This document shows positions 37,007-45,887 of a DNA stretch of 64,000 nucleotides, one piece after another. The stretch is from Rummeliibacillus sp963792445 (GTDB taxonomy: Bacteria; Bacillota; Bacilli; Bacillales_A; Planococcaceae), in the NCBI GenBank assembly GCA_963792445.1, contig CAWBWO010000013.1, forward strand, positions 62,001 through 126,000, written 5' to 3'. The position numbers were made by a program, and so were the translations under genes. The notes beneath the pieces are model-generated. The model was not told where the DNA came from, ran no database searches, and was given only the letters and a program-made list of their open reading frames with translations. Numbering within the stretch: the stretch's first letter is position 1; each line of letters opens with the position of its first letter.

Positions 37007-38341
37007 ATGGCAAGCACAAATTATGTTCCATCTAAATTCAATGCATTATCTCAAACTGATGATAATGGCGTAATTTTGTACAATAGTTACACAGGAGCAA
37101 TTGTTACTTATTCAGAAAGCGAAAAGCCAGAAGTCATGGCTTCTTTAAAAAGAACAGGAATAGAAGGATTAGAGAGTGAAGTAAGAAATTCATTATTTGA
37201 TAATGGATTTATCGTTCCAGATACTGTTGATGAGAAAAAAAGAGCAGAGTACTTGCATCAATCCATGCATCGTACAGATATGCTGCATCTGATTTTAATG
37301 ACAACTGAGCAATGTAATTTCCGTTGTACTTATTGTTACGAAACATTTGCTCGTGGGAAAATGACAGATGATACGAAAAACGGAGTAAAAGCGTTAGTTA
37401 AAGAACGAGCTACTTCTTTAAATAATTTGCATATTAGTTGGTTTGGTGGCGAACCATTACTTGAATTGGGTATTATTGAAGAATTATCCAATACATTTAT
37501 GGCAGAAGCTAAAGAAAACAAAATCGATTATTCAGCAGATATCGTAACAAATGGTTTCTTCCTTACAAGAGAAGTATTTGAAAAGTTATTATCTTGGGAA
37601 GTCCGTCAATATATGGTGACAATTGATGGTGTTCAAGCAGTACATGATAGCCGTCGTCATATGGCCGGTGGTCAAGGTACATTTGAAAGAATTATTGAAA
37701 ACCTAAAATCTCTTCGTGATGTAGAAGGCGAATTTGATATGACAATTCGCGTTAACTTTGACGAAGATAACTTAGAAGAAACAGGCGACCTAATTGAGTT
37801 CCTAAAAGACTATTTTGCTGAAGATAAACGTTTTGGTTTATTCTTCCGTCCTGTTGGTAGATGGGGTGGGGAACATAATGATGAAATCCCTACATGTACT
37901 CATATTACAGCCAACAAAAAAATCTGGGAATTCACTGAAACTGCAATGGATCAAGGCCTTAGCATGAGTAATATGGTAACGGGTGCCTTAATGCCAACCG
38001 CATCTGTTTGCTATGCTGCGAAGCCAAATGCAATGGTCATTGGCTCAAATGGTCAACTTTATAAATGTACAACTGTTTTAGATGAAGAAGTGAACAAAGT
38101 AGGCCATATTAATGCGGATGGTACAATGGATCTCGACTATGACAAAATCGCTTCTTGGGTAATGTCTGGAGAAGAAACAGACTCAGTTTGCCAATCATGC
38201 TTCTACCGTCCTGCGTGCCAAGGAAACCACTGTCCATGGTACCGTGTTGTATCAGGTGAAAGACCTTGTCCATCTGAAAAGAAAAATATTAAAAAAGTTT
38301 TAAAACTTGTTTGGAAGAATAGTTTACAAACTGTTCAATAA
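37007..38341 (+). CDS. Radical SAM/SPASM peptide maturase
   Basis: This enzyme of about 444 residues has a short N-terminal domain (1-85) of the kind that binds peptide leaders in RiPP maturases. The radical SAM site CNFRCTYC (Cys103, Cys107, Cys110) follows, and a SPASM-type Cys-rich C-terminus (SVCYAAK, YKCTT, SVCQSCFYRPACQGNHCP) binds auxiliary iron-sulfur clusters. Such enzymes build thioether, C-C or other links in peptides, or activate sulfatases. No sulfatase is nearby. ATG 37007 follows AAGGAGG; an upstream ATG at 36938 would add 23 residues. A tiny ORF lies downstream at 38763. Confidence 0.8.
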   Translation: MASTNYVPSKFNALSQTDDNGVILYNSYTGAIVTYSESEKPEVMASLKRTGIEGLESEVRNSLFDNGFIVPDTVDEKKRAEYLHQSMHRTDMLHLILMTTEQCNFRCTYCYETFARGKMTDDTKNGVKALVKERATSLNNLHISWFGGEPLLELGIIEELSNTFMAEAKENKIDYSADIVTNGFFLTREVFEKLLSWEVRQYMVTIDGVQAVHDSRRHMAGGQGTFERIIENLKSLRDVEGEFDMTIRVNFDEDNLEETGDLIEFLKDYFAEDKRFGLFFRPVGRWGGEHNDEIPTCTHITANKKIWEFTETAMDQGLSMSNMVTGALMPTASVCYAAKPNAMVIGSNGQLYKCTTVLDEEVNKVGHINADGTMDLDYDKIASWVMSGEETDSVCQSCFYRPACQGNHCPWYRVVSGERPCPSEKKNIKKVLKLVWKNSLQTVQ

Positions 38342-38346
38342 GATTT

Positions 38347-38655
38347 ATCCCGCATTAATGGCATTTAGACTCCCACTGTAAGGCTTTAGAGAATTCGAAG
38401 AAGCATAGGTGAGATAACTGCCCGTAAATGCCCGATTGGTGAGATACAGTGAAACTTACCGATACGTTAGCAGAGGTTTAGTTGAACCAATCGGGTTCGT
38501 ACTGTCGATTGATGTAGCATACGCTTGAGATCTTAACGACAGTAGAACGGGACTAACAATCAGTGGGGGAGGCCAACTAAACGCTACGTCCTGTGGCAAC
38601 GTTGGCACTAGTACATCCTGTACGTGGAAACCCCCACTGATTGAAGTTTCATTTA
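38347..38655 (+). repeat. Structured dispersed repeat, family A copy 3 with nested family B module
   Basis: This 309-bp element starts five bases after the maturase stop. It shares ends and the two middle hairpins with copy 2. Its terminal hairpin CAATCAGTGGGGG/CCCCCACTGATTG holds an insert of about 55 bp at 38570-38630, containing two hairpins with loops GTCCT and ATCCT, like the family B units downstream. Stem 1 is partly decayed here. Confidence 0.85.
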
Positions 38656-38762
38656 TAAAAAGAATAAGAGACTAATCTTTTGTCATTCAAGTTGATGATG
38701 AAATTGATGGCAGTAATTATAAATCAGCCTCTTGATTATGGAATTGAAAGGGGGTGAGATGA

Positions 38763-38849
38763 ATGCGCGTTTTACGCCCTGCAACTACTCCAGTGAAAAA
38801 ACAAAAAACTGGTAGAATCATGAAATCTGTACCTGGTAACTTAAAATAA
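38763..38849 (+). CDS. 28-residue peptide ORF, possible maturase substrate
   Basis: A strong ribosome binding site AAAGGGGGTGAG sits six bases before ATG. The peptide is basic, rich in Thr/Pro/Lys near the middle (RPATTPVKKQKTGRIM) and ends NLK. It lacks Cys. It is followed within 40 bases by its own terminator. Lying beyond a repeat 3' of a radical SAM maturase, it may be the modified precursor peptide, but a chance ORF is possible. Confidence 0.45.
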   Translation: MRVLRPATTPVKKQKTGRIMKSVPGNLK

Positions 38850-38889
38850 GTTCTTGGCACAATCAATTTTGACAACTAACTGCAATTTA

Positions 38890-38926
38890 GGTCCTAATCT
38901 TCAAAGATGAAGATTAAGGCCTTTTT
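38890..38926 (+). terminator. Intrinsic terminator after the small ORF
   Basis: A stem of about 13 bp, GGTCCTAATCTTC/GAAGATTAAGGCC, is followed by TTTTT. Confidence 0.75.
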
Positions 38927-38939
38927 GCATTTTTGGATT

Positions 38940-39344
38940 AAAAGCGGAACGCGCCCGGTACAAGGAAGATAGCCTAAGAACGCCACGTCGTGTGGCAACG
39001 GCTATCTGACCCACATCCTGTGGGCCTCCGACAAGCGCTGGAGGGCTCGAATCGAAAGCATTTTTTCAGCTTTCGACCGAGAGACCGAAGCGACCTCGAG
39101 GGGCTGGCGCGTGGAGCTGGATATAATTAAAAGCGGAACGCGCCTTATTCAAGGAAGATAGCCTAAAGGCGCCACGTCGTGTGGCAACGGCTATCTGACC
39201 CACATCCTGAGGGCCTCAAAAAATCATTGAAAGGCCCGACAGATGCACGATTTTCAGCTTTCGAACGAGGGACTAATTTAAGGAAGATAGCCTAAGAACG
39301 CCGCGTCCTGCGGCAACGGCTATCGGGTAACATCCTGTGCACCC
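38940..39344. repeat. Family B twin-hairpin repeats: three tandem copies
   Basis: Three units (about 38940-39128, 39129-39275, 39279-39344) share AGATAGCC...GGCTATC enclosing GCCACGTCGTGTGGC-like hairpins, then a second hairpin CCCACATCCTGTGGG-like. The loops are GTCST and ATCCT. Copies 1 and 2 begin AAAGCGGAACGCGCC and contain a CGAAAGC/GCTTTCG stem; the third is truncated. The array ends six bases from the decarboxylase stop codon. It is non-coding and not CRISPR-like, as units are structured and unequal. Confidence 0.8.
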
Positions 39345-39350
39345 AAAATC

Positions 39351-40790
39351 CTAGTCCTCGAAAACAACAAGTTTATGCTGATCTAATGCTGTTCCACCAT
39401 GGAAGCGGGAGTGGAGAGCGATTAAGTTTTCTAAAGCCTCCGCTTTTTCCAAAGTAATTTTCTCCCCAGCCATGATTAATGGAATGCCAGGGGGATATGG
39501 AATAACCATCTCTCCAGAAATTTTCCCAATTGCTTCATTTATCAAAACGTGCTTTGTCTTTAGTCGTTTCATGTTAGAGTACGTTAAACTTAATGTAGTC
39601 ATTTTTGTTGTTTCAATCCAAGCATTTCTTACATTCGGATGCTCTCCAAATTGATCCTTTACGCTATCTTTTATTTGATTGGCTGTTTCAACGAAAGGAT
39701 AGGATTGTCCTTTTTTTACTAATGGCAAGACCAATAACACATTTTGTGAATCGGCTAATTCAGTATAGATGCCTTTTTCTTCAAGCAATGCTTGTAACTC
39801 AAAGCCGCTTAATCCCTTAGTAGAGCAAATACTCAACTTTAGTGGATCACTGCATACCCCCTTTGGAGCCTCCAATACTTCAATTTCTGGAATAGCTGCG
39901 AGGCTCGTTTTAAATTGAGCTATCTCCTTTAAAAGTGCATCCTGATCTTCAAGTGAATAAGACGCTAAGTAAGCACGAGCCAAATCAAGTGATCCCATAA
40001 TTGGATAAGAAGGACTGCTAGATTGGAGCATTTGTAAGTACATTTCTATGCGATTCATATCAACTAAAAAGCTATTAACATGTAAATAAGAACCCATCGT
40101 CATAGCGGGCAAAGTTTTATGAGCAGAGTGAACGACTACATCTGCACCCATTGTAATTGAACTTTTTGGAAAGAGAGCGGCTAATGTAAAATGCGCACCA
40201 TGTGCTTCATCCACCAAAACAGGAATCTCCTTTTCGTGAGCCAATTTTATTATCTCCGTTAGATCTTCTGCAAGACCATAATAATTAGGATAAGTCAAAA
40301 TAATGGCTTTCGTTTCTGGATACAATGCCAATGCGTCTGATACTGTCTTTGCATCTATTCCCCCTGCAATGTTCCAATCTTGATAAAATGTTGGAGCTAA
40401 AAATACAGGATTAACATTTGCTAGCATCAGTCCATTCAAAATAGATTTATGACAATTTCGTTGAACAAGCACAGTATCGCCTTCTTCACAAGTTGCCAAA
40501 ATCATAGCTATATTGCCTACAGTTGAACCATTTACCAAAAAATAGCTTTTCATTACATGATATAGATTTGCTAATAGTATCTCCGCTTCACGTATAGGGC
40601 CAGTTGGTGCATGCAAATCATCAAGTCCTGTTAGTTCAGTAGCATCAATTGAAAGTAATTGTTCGAATAGGGGTTTTCCTTTTTCTAAAAAGATCTGTCC
40701 GTTTTTATGACCAGGAACATGATAGGAAACCTTGTTTTGTTTATTGAAAGTATGTAATGCATCAAATAATGGAGTTTGAAGTTGATTCAT
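39351..40790 (-). CDS. Orn/Lys/Arg decarboxylase family protein (SpeA/YaaO-like)
   Basis: This 479-residue PLP enzyme resembles arginine decarboxylase SpeA and the related YaaO of B. subtilis. The PLP lysine is Lys225 in HSAHKTLPA, with VDEAHGAH (about 194-200) before it as cofactor partner. The amino-terminal VPGHKNG motif and C-terminal YPPGIPLIMAGE are family marks. It should make agmatine or cadaverine; substrate is not certain. It lies 36 bases behind a MocR-type regulator on the same strand, which probably controls it. AGGAAGAG precedes the ATG. Confidence 0.85.
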   Translation of the reverse strand: MNQLQTPLFDALHTFNKQNKVSYHVPGHKNGQIFLEKGKPLFEQLLSIDATELTGLDDLHAPTGPIREAEILLANLYHVMKSYFLVNGSTVGNIAMILATCEEGDTVLVQRNCHKSILNGLMLANVNPVFLAPTFYQDWNIAGGIDAKTVSDALALYPETKAIILTYPNYYGLAEDLTEIIKLAHEKEIPVLVDEAHGAHFTLAALFPKSSITMGADVVVHSAHKTLPAMTMGSYLHVNSFLVDMNRIEMYLQMLQSSSPSYPIMGSLDLARAYLASYSLEDQDALLKEIAQFKTSLAAIPEIEVLEAPKGVCSDPLKLSICSTKGLSGFELQALLEEKGIYTELADSQNVLLVLPLVKKGQSYPFVETANQIKDSVKDQFGEHPNVRNAWIETTKMTTLSLTYSNMKRLKTKHVLINEAIGKISGEMVIPYPPGIPLIMAGEKITLEKAEALENLIALHSRFHGGTALDQHKLVVFED

Positions 40791-40826
40791 TTGTTCTCTT
40801 CCTAACTATTTATTTTTTAACAGCAA

Positions 40827-42206
40827 TTACTCAAGCCAAGCCCTTTTAAGCAGTTCGACTCCTTCTATAATCTCTTCATGTGTGAGATTGCTAAAACCTA
40901 GTTTTAGTATTGGCTCATTAGGCTTTGCTTGAAAGAAATAGGGAGAAGTGGAGTATACTTTGACACACAACCGTTCAGCTTGTTCAATTAACCAGCTTTC
41001 TGTGTATGGAAGATGAACTTGAACAAGTAAATAGAGACCAGACTGCTCACCAATGAGCGTGATTTTATTGCCAAAACGCCGTTGCAATTCTGATACTAGA
41101 ACTTGCATTTTATGTTTATACACAAGTCGCATTCTTTTAATATGACGCTGCCACTCACCATCCTTCATAAACTTAGCCATGGTGAGTTGATGAATTTTAG
41201 ATGCAGTATTTTCAAAATTGCTAAAAGCATTTTGGTATTTTTCCAATAAAGGATCCGGTAAAACCATATAACATAATCGTAAACCTGGGAGCAATGATTT
41301 CGAGAAGTTTCCTATATAAATTACTCTTGAAGAATCAATAGAAGCCAGTGCAGGAAACGGCTTTTGTGTGTAACGGAATTCACTATCATAATCATCCTCA
41401 ATGATAAAGCCCCCATTTTCATTTGCCCAATGGATAAGCATTTGTCTTTCATGAATGGGCATTGTTACACCTATTGGACTTTGATGAGATGGTGTGACAT
41501 AAATAACTTTCGATTGATAACGATCAAAATTGGAAAAATCAATCCTGGAGAGCTGAACTGGTAGAAATTCTAACTGAAACTGATGAAATTGGAATGCTTC
41601 CTTTGCACCGTCATAACCTGGGTCTTCGAGGAGAATATGTTGAAAAGTTGGCTTTAAAATAGACCCAAGATGGATAAGCATTTGTTGTGTGCTACTACCG
41701 ATTATGATGTTTTGTTTATTTGCTAGAACTCCTCGAGATTGAAATAGATATTGTGCAATTTCTTGCCTTAAGCATTCTTCTCCAAAAGGATTCCCGTAAG
41801 TAAAGCTTTGAGGCGTTTTAAATACTTCGTTTGTATACTTTTTCCAAGCTTTCATTGGAAAATGTGCCGCATCAACTGCTCCAGCTCGGAAGTCAATTCG
41901 AGGGCTTTTTTGTACAATAGACGAAGCTTCCGCCATTGTTTCTTTTGATTGAATCCAAATAGGTTCTATCAAATTTACAAAGTAACCCTTTCTTCCTTCA
42001 GATCGGATATAGCCTTCAGATAGTAATTGTTCATAGGCAATGAGTGTTGTATTACGACTGCATTGAAGCGAATCTGCTAGGCTACGAATAGAAGGAAGTT
42101 TTTCATTTGTCTCAATATCTCCTTGTTCAATATAGGACTTTAACTTTTGGTATATTTGTATGTACTTCGGTGTGTTTTCATCAAGAGCGAATATTATATC
42201 CTTCAT
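40827..42206 (-). CDS. MocR/PdxR-family GntR-aminotransferase regulator
   Basis: This 459-residue protein fuses a GntR winged helix (residues about 12-75, LPSIRSLADSLQCSRNTTLIAYEQLLSEGYI) to an aminotransferase-like domain with PLP lysine in GNFSKSLLPGLRL. Such regulators sense PLP, GABA or amino acids. It is followed by the decarboxylase in the same direction and is divergent from a PaiB-like gene. This suggests control of polyamine or amine metabolism (inference). Confidence 0.88.
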   Translation of the reverse strand: MKDIIFALDENTPKYIQIYQKLKSYIEQGDIETNEKLPSIRSLADSLQCSRNTTLIAYEQLLSEGYIRSEGRKGYFVNLIEPIWIQSKETMAEASSIVQKSPRIDFRAGAVDAAHFPMKAWKKYTNEVFKTPQSFTYGNPFGEECLRQEIAQYLFQSRGVLANKQNIIIGSSTQQMLIHLGSILKPTFQHILLEDPGYDGAKEAFQFHQFQLEFLPVQLSRIDFSNFDRYQSKVIYVTPSHQSPIGVTMPIHERQMLIHWANENGGFIIEDDYDSEFRYTQKPFPALASIDSSRVIYIGNFSKSLLPGLRLCYMVLPDPLLEKYQNAFSNFENTASKIHQLTMAKFMKDGEWQRHIKRMRLVYKHKMQVLVSELQRRFGNKITLIGEQSGLYLLVQVHLPYTESWLIEQAERLCVKVYSTSPYFFQAKPNEPILKLGFSNLTHEEIIEGVELLKRAWLE

Positions 42207-42314
42207 TCATCCATACCCCCTTTGACATATGGAATAGTTATAAACTGTATCTTTTAATATGTCAATAAATTGTATTATCATAACGGTAAGATAATGAACA
42301 AAGGGGGAAATTGT

Positions 42315-42920
42315 ATGTATATGCCAAAGGATTTTGTAGTTACTGATCGAAAGGTAATCAAAAGAATTATGGAAGAGTTTAGCTTTGCAACAATCATATC
42401 TCTTCATGAGGGGGTACCTTGTGCCACTCAACTACCAATACTTGTAAGCGAGGACCTTAGTCAATTGTCAGGGCATTTTGCAAGACCCAATCCACAGTGG
42501 AAAGACATAACAAATCAAACCGTCCTTGCCTTATTCCAAGGACCGCATAGTTATATCTCATCTTCTTGGTATGAAACGAATCAAACAGTGCCTACTTGGA
42601 ATTATGTCACGGTTCAAGCGTTTGGAAATGTAGAGTTAATCTATGGGGAAGAAATGATGCAAGATTTCAATCGTATGGTAGAAAAATACGAAGTACCAGG
42701 TAGCGGCTATCGTTTAGAGGATATGGACAAAAAACTGCTTGTAAACATGAGCAAAGGTGTCCAAGCATTTCGAATGAATGTAACAAAACTACAAGGAAAA
42801 GCGAAACTAAGTCAAAACCATACGGAAGAAAGAAGACAAAGAGTTATTCAACAATTAGAAAAAAGAGACGATTTATTTGATCAACAAATCGCAAATTATA
42901 TGAAGGATTGGGCAAAATAG
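42315..42920 (+). CDS. PaiB-type FMN-binding protein
   Basis: This 201-residue protein is of the FMN-binding negative transcriptional regulator family (B. subtilis PaiB), with the split barrel fold. GHFARPNPQWKDI, ALFQGPHSYISSSWY and VPTWNYVTVQAFGNVE are typical. PaiB in B. subtilis affects degradative enzymes and polyamine functions. The start at 42315 follows AAGGGGGAAA; the 42270 start has no site. It is divergent from the MocR regulator. Confidence 0.85.
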   Translation: MYMPKDFVVTDRKVIKRIMEEFSFATIISLHEGVPCATQLPILVSEDLSQLSGHFARPNPQWKDITNQTVLALFQGPHSYISSSWYETNQTVPTWNYVTVQAFGNVELIYGEEMMQDFNRMVEKYEVPGSGYRLEDMDKKLLVNMSKGVQAFRMNVTKLQGKAKLSQNHTEERRQRVIQQLEKRDDLFDQQIANYMKDWAK

Positions 42921-42950
42921 ATATGAATACTATATAAGGGTGTGACCCAA

Positions 42951-43481
42951 TTGAAAAAAGCTGTTTTTTTGGATCGCGATGGTGTGATCAATGAAGTATT
43001 AACAGACCGAGTGAAATTTGTAAACAAGAAGGAAGATTTATACTTCTTACCAGGGGTTCCTGATGCGATAAAAAAATTGAATACTACTTTCGATTATATT
43101 TTTGTTGTGACCAATCAAGGTGGCGTTGGATTAGGATTTATGAAGGAATCCCAATTAAAGAAAATCCATGAATATATGATGGCTGAATTAAAAAAGCAAG
43201 GAGCTATTATTGATGATGTGGCCTATTGCCCTCATAAACCAAAAGCAGGTTGCGAATGTCGCAAGCCGAAAAGTAAACTAATCCTAGACCTTGCCCAAAA
43301 ATATAATATCGATTTAACTAAGTCGTATATGGTGGGAGATACGGATACAGATATTGTTGCAGGAAAAAATGCGGGGACAAAAGGCGTGTTCCTCGGTGAA
43401 AGCGACCCACTTGCTGACGCGATTTATCCAGATTTGAGAAGTGCTGCAGATTGGATTGTGGAGGATGCAAAAGTGCTGTAA
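42951..43481 (+). CDS. HAD-IIIA phosphatase (GmhB/histidinol-phosphatase-like)
   Basis: This phosphatase of about 176 residues has DxD motif FLDRDGVIN at the N-terminus, TNQGGVGLG (motif II) and MVGDTDTDIVAGKNAG (motif IV). The zinc loop CPHKPKAGCECRKP matches the GmhB/HisB-N subgroup. It hydrolyses a sugar or histidinol phosphate; substrate not definable. The TTG at 42951 with AAGGGTG upstream is preferred to GTG 42942, which is too close to that site. It lies 30 bases after the PaiB-like gene. Confidence 0.82.
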   Translation: MKKAVFLDRDGVINEVLTDRVKFVNKKEDLYFLPGVPDAIKKLNTTFDYIFVVTNQGGVGLGFMKESQLKKIHEYMMAELKKQGAIIDDVAYCPHKPKAGCECRKPKSKLILDLAQKYNIDLTKSYMVGDTDTDIVAGKNAGTKGVFLGESDPLADAIYPDLRSAADWIVEDAKVL

Positions 43482-43547
43482 GACCTGAGGATTATCCAAG
43501 GATCTGGTATTAGATACTCTAATATATTTTAAAAGGTAGGTACTTAA

Positions 43548-44090
43548 ATGACAGCCTATATCGTATTGTTACGTGGGATTAATGTAGGTGGACACAATGT
43601 AGTGAAGATGCAAGATTTAAGATATATGCTAGAAAGTTTAGGCGTCCATCAAGTGAAGACTTATATACAAAGCGGAAACATTGTATTTCAATCTGATGAA
43701 AAATCTGAACGATTGAAATACAAAATAGAACAAGAAATCAAAGAGACATTTAACTTCTCAATCTCTGTCATGTTAAGAACAGCAGCGGATTGGGAAGCAA
43801 TTATTAACAATTGCCCTTATTCAACAGATGCATTTGGGGAAGGGGACAATTTACATTTAGCCTTATTGGAAACTGAACCAACAGAAGAGAATATAAAATC
43901 CCTTCTAGATTTTAACAGTCCAACAGAAGAATGTACGATACAGAAGAAAGAAATTTATCTACTATTACACCAAAAATTTAGCGATTCTAAGTTGCCAAAT
44001 CATATTCAAAAGCTTGGTATCCCTATAACCATTCGCAATTGGAAAACTGTTTTGAAACTAAACAATATGATAAATGATGTGCATGAATAG
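43548..44090 (+). CDS. DUF1697 protein
   Basis: This 180-residue protein starts AYIVLLRGINVGGHNVVKM and has KTYIQSGNIVFQS, the diagnostic DUF1697 motifs. Function is unknown in the family. AAAAGGTAGG-type sequence precedes ATG. It shares direction with neighbours and sits between a HAD phosphatase and an old yellow enzyme. Confidence 0.85.
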   Translation: MTAYIVLLRGINVGGHNVVKMQDLRYMLESLGVHQVKTYIQSGNIVFQSDEKSERLKYKIEQEIKETFNFSISVMLRTAADWEAIINNCPYSTDAFGEGDNLHLALLETEPTEENIKSLLDFNSPTEECTIQKKEIYLLLHQKFSDSKLPNHIQKLGIPITIRNWKTVLKLNNMINDVHE

Positions 44091-44247
44091 ATAGAAGCAA
44101 TTTGTAAAGCATATGATTAATAAGTCGAATCAATATCAAAATCATCATTAAATCGACCGAATCCAATCCTTTGACACAAACATTCATGACTTATACGATA
44201 GTAAAGTAAACAATTACCATCTAACAAAGGTGTAGGAGGCTTTATAA

Positions 44248-45348
44248 ATGGCTAATTTATTTGAAAGTTATGCATTTTCAAATGGTATTTCATTGCGAAA
44301 TCGCATTGTCATGGCACCGATGACCAATTATTCATCGAATGACGATGGTACAGTGTCAGATGCAGAAGTCGCTTATTATGCAAGACGTTCTAATGGCGTC
44401 GGAATGGTAATCACCGCTTGTACACATGTCAAAGAAAATGGGAAAGGCTTCCCAGGACAATTTGCAGGATTTGATGACCGATTTATCCCAAGCTTAAAAC
44501 GTGTAGCAGATGCGATTCATGAAGGTGGAGCAAAAGCAGTCCTTCAAATTTATCATGGCGGTCGTCAATCAATGTCTGAAGAAGTTCCAAATGGTGAAAT
44601 CGTAAGTGCTAGTGATGTTGCGTCAAAAGGGAAAGCAACACCTCGTCCATTAACAATAGAAGAAATTAAAGACATCATTAAAGCGTATGGAGAGACGACT
44701 CGTCGGGCAATTGAAGCTGGATACGATGGCGTTGAAATTCATGGTGCCAACACCTATTTAGTTCAACAATTCTTCTCAGGATTTACAAATCGACGCACAG
44801 ACGAATATGGTGGCTCTATTGAAAATCGAATGCGCTTCCCATTAGAACTTGTTGAAGAGGTGAAAAGCGTAGCAGCTCAATATTCAACAACACCGTTTAT
44901 TGTCGGCTATCGTTTCTCACCAGAAGAGGAAGAAGAAGCAGGAATCACAATGGATCAAACAGTAAAACTTATCGATACTTTAGCTGATAAAGGCTTAGAT
45001 TATTTACATGTTTCTCAAGGACAATTTTATTCAAAACCACATCGTTTTAGTGGAGATTTAAGCAAATCACGAGTGGAAATTTTACTTGAAACAATTCATG
45101 GTCGTACGCCACTCATTGGTGTGGGTTCAATCTATTCTTTAGAAGATGCCGAAAAAGCAAATGAATCAGGCGTTGATTTATTAGCATTAGGTCGTGAACT
45201 ATTAATTGAACCAGATTGGGTAGAAAAAGCAAAAACAGGAGATACTAATATCCCAACGAAGATGGATAAATCAAAACAAAAAGAGCTAGTAATTCCAGAT
45301 CCAATGTGGCAAATGTTACATAGACCTGGTTGGATTCCAGGAATGTAA
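44248..45348 (+). CDS. NADH:flavin oxidoreductase (old yellow enzyme family)
   Basis: This 366-residue TIM-barrel enzyme binds FMN. RIVMAPMTNYSS near residue 20 and the EIHGANTYLVQQFFSGFTNRR segment (about 172) contain the FMN and substrate residues. RTDEYGGSIENRMRF is the family signature. It is like B. subtilis YqiG and should reduce activated alkenes such as enones or nitro compounds. GTAGGAGG precedes the ATG. Confidence 0.88.
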   Translation: MANLFESYAFSNGISLRNRIVMAPMTNYSSNDDGTVSDAEVAYYARRSNGVGMVITACTHVKENGKGFPGQFAGFDDRFIPSLKRVADAIHEGGAKAVLQIYHGGRQSMSEEVPNGEIVSASDVASKGKATPRPLTIEEIKDIIKAYGETTRRAIEAGYDGVEIHGANTYLVQQFFSGFTNRRTDEYGGSIENRMRFPLELVEEVKSVAAQYSTTPFIVGYRFSPEEEEEAGITMDQTVKLIDTLADKGLDYLHVSQGQFYSKPHRFSGDLSKSRVEILLETIHGRTPLIGVGSIYSLEDAEKANESGVDLLALGRELLIEPDWVEKAKTGDTNIPTKMDKSKQKELVIPDPMWQMLHRPGWIPGM

Positions 45349-45369
45349 GGAAATTTAAATAAGCAAATC

Positions 45370-45436
45370 AAAAACCATCCTAGTATTGTTGCATATATCA
45401 AAAGAAAGCATGCATGCAAGAAGGATGGTTTTTCTT
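45370..45436 (+). terminator. Intrinsic terminator after OYE gene
   Basis: A stem AAAAACCATCCT/AAGGATGGTTTTT encloses a long loop that can form an inner GCATGC-type hairpin. Confidence 0.7.
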
Positions 45437-45719
45437 TTATTAAATTTCATATGACTAACGTTATGCCTTTCTTATCTCAAGTACAATCATATGCTAACTA
45501 ATGGATTACCTATTGACATAAAACATTAAAAACATTATGATAATATTAGAAAACAAATTATAGTTTACTTTAGCAAATAAGTAATATGTTGAATATGGCT
45601 ATTTGAAAAAGTTAAGCTATAAACGTTAAACTGAGATATAATATAATTCCTTATAATGAAGGAAGAAATCAAATAATAAGGTAGACTATTTAACCCTCAA
45701 TTCATGGGTTAGTTAAAAG

Positions 45720-45788
45720 TAAACCGATAATTTCCGAAGTTCAGTGGATATTTGTGTCCATGAAACTTAGAAATTATCGGTTTTTTTA
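45720..45788 (+). terminator. Long hairpin with T-run upstream of dabB
   Basis: A perfect 14-bp outer stem AAACCGATAATTTC/GAAATTATCGGTTT encloses AAGTT/AACTT and GTGGATA/TGTCCAT stems. It ends in eight T. As it lies 100 bases before the dabB start it could be an attenuating leader or just the terminator of an unseen transcript. The rest of 45437-45887 has no gene. Confidence 0.6.
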
Positions 45789-45887
45789 TTATATAAAATC
45801 AAAAGTAATCTATAAAACCATTTAATAGAAAATAGATTGAAAATTCAAAATTTGTTACTATCATCCATTTCAAAGGGGGGCTATTGG

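Noticed and set aside
38940..39344. CRISPR array
   Set aside because: Units are long, unequal and structured; there are no regular short repeats with spacers and no cas genes.
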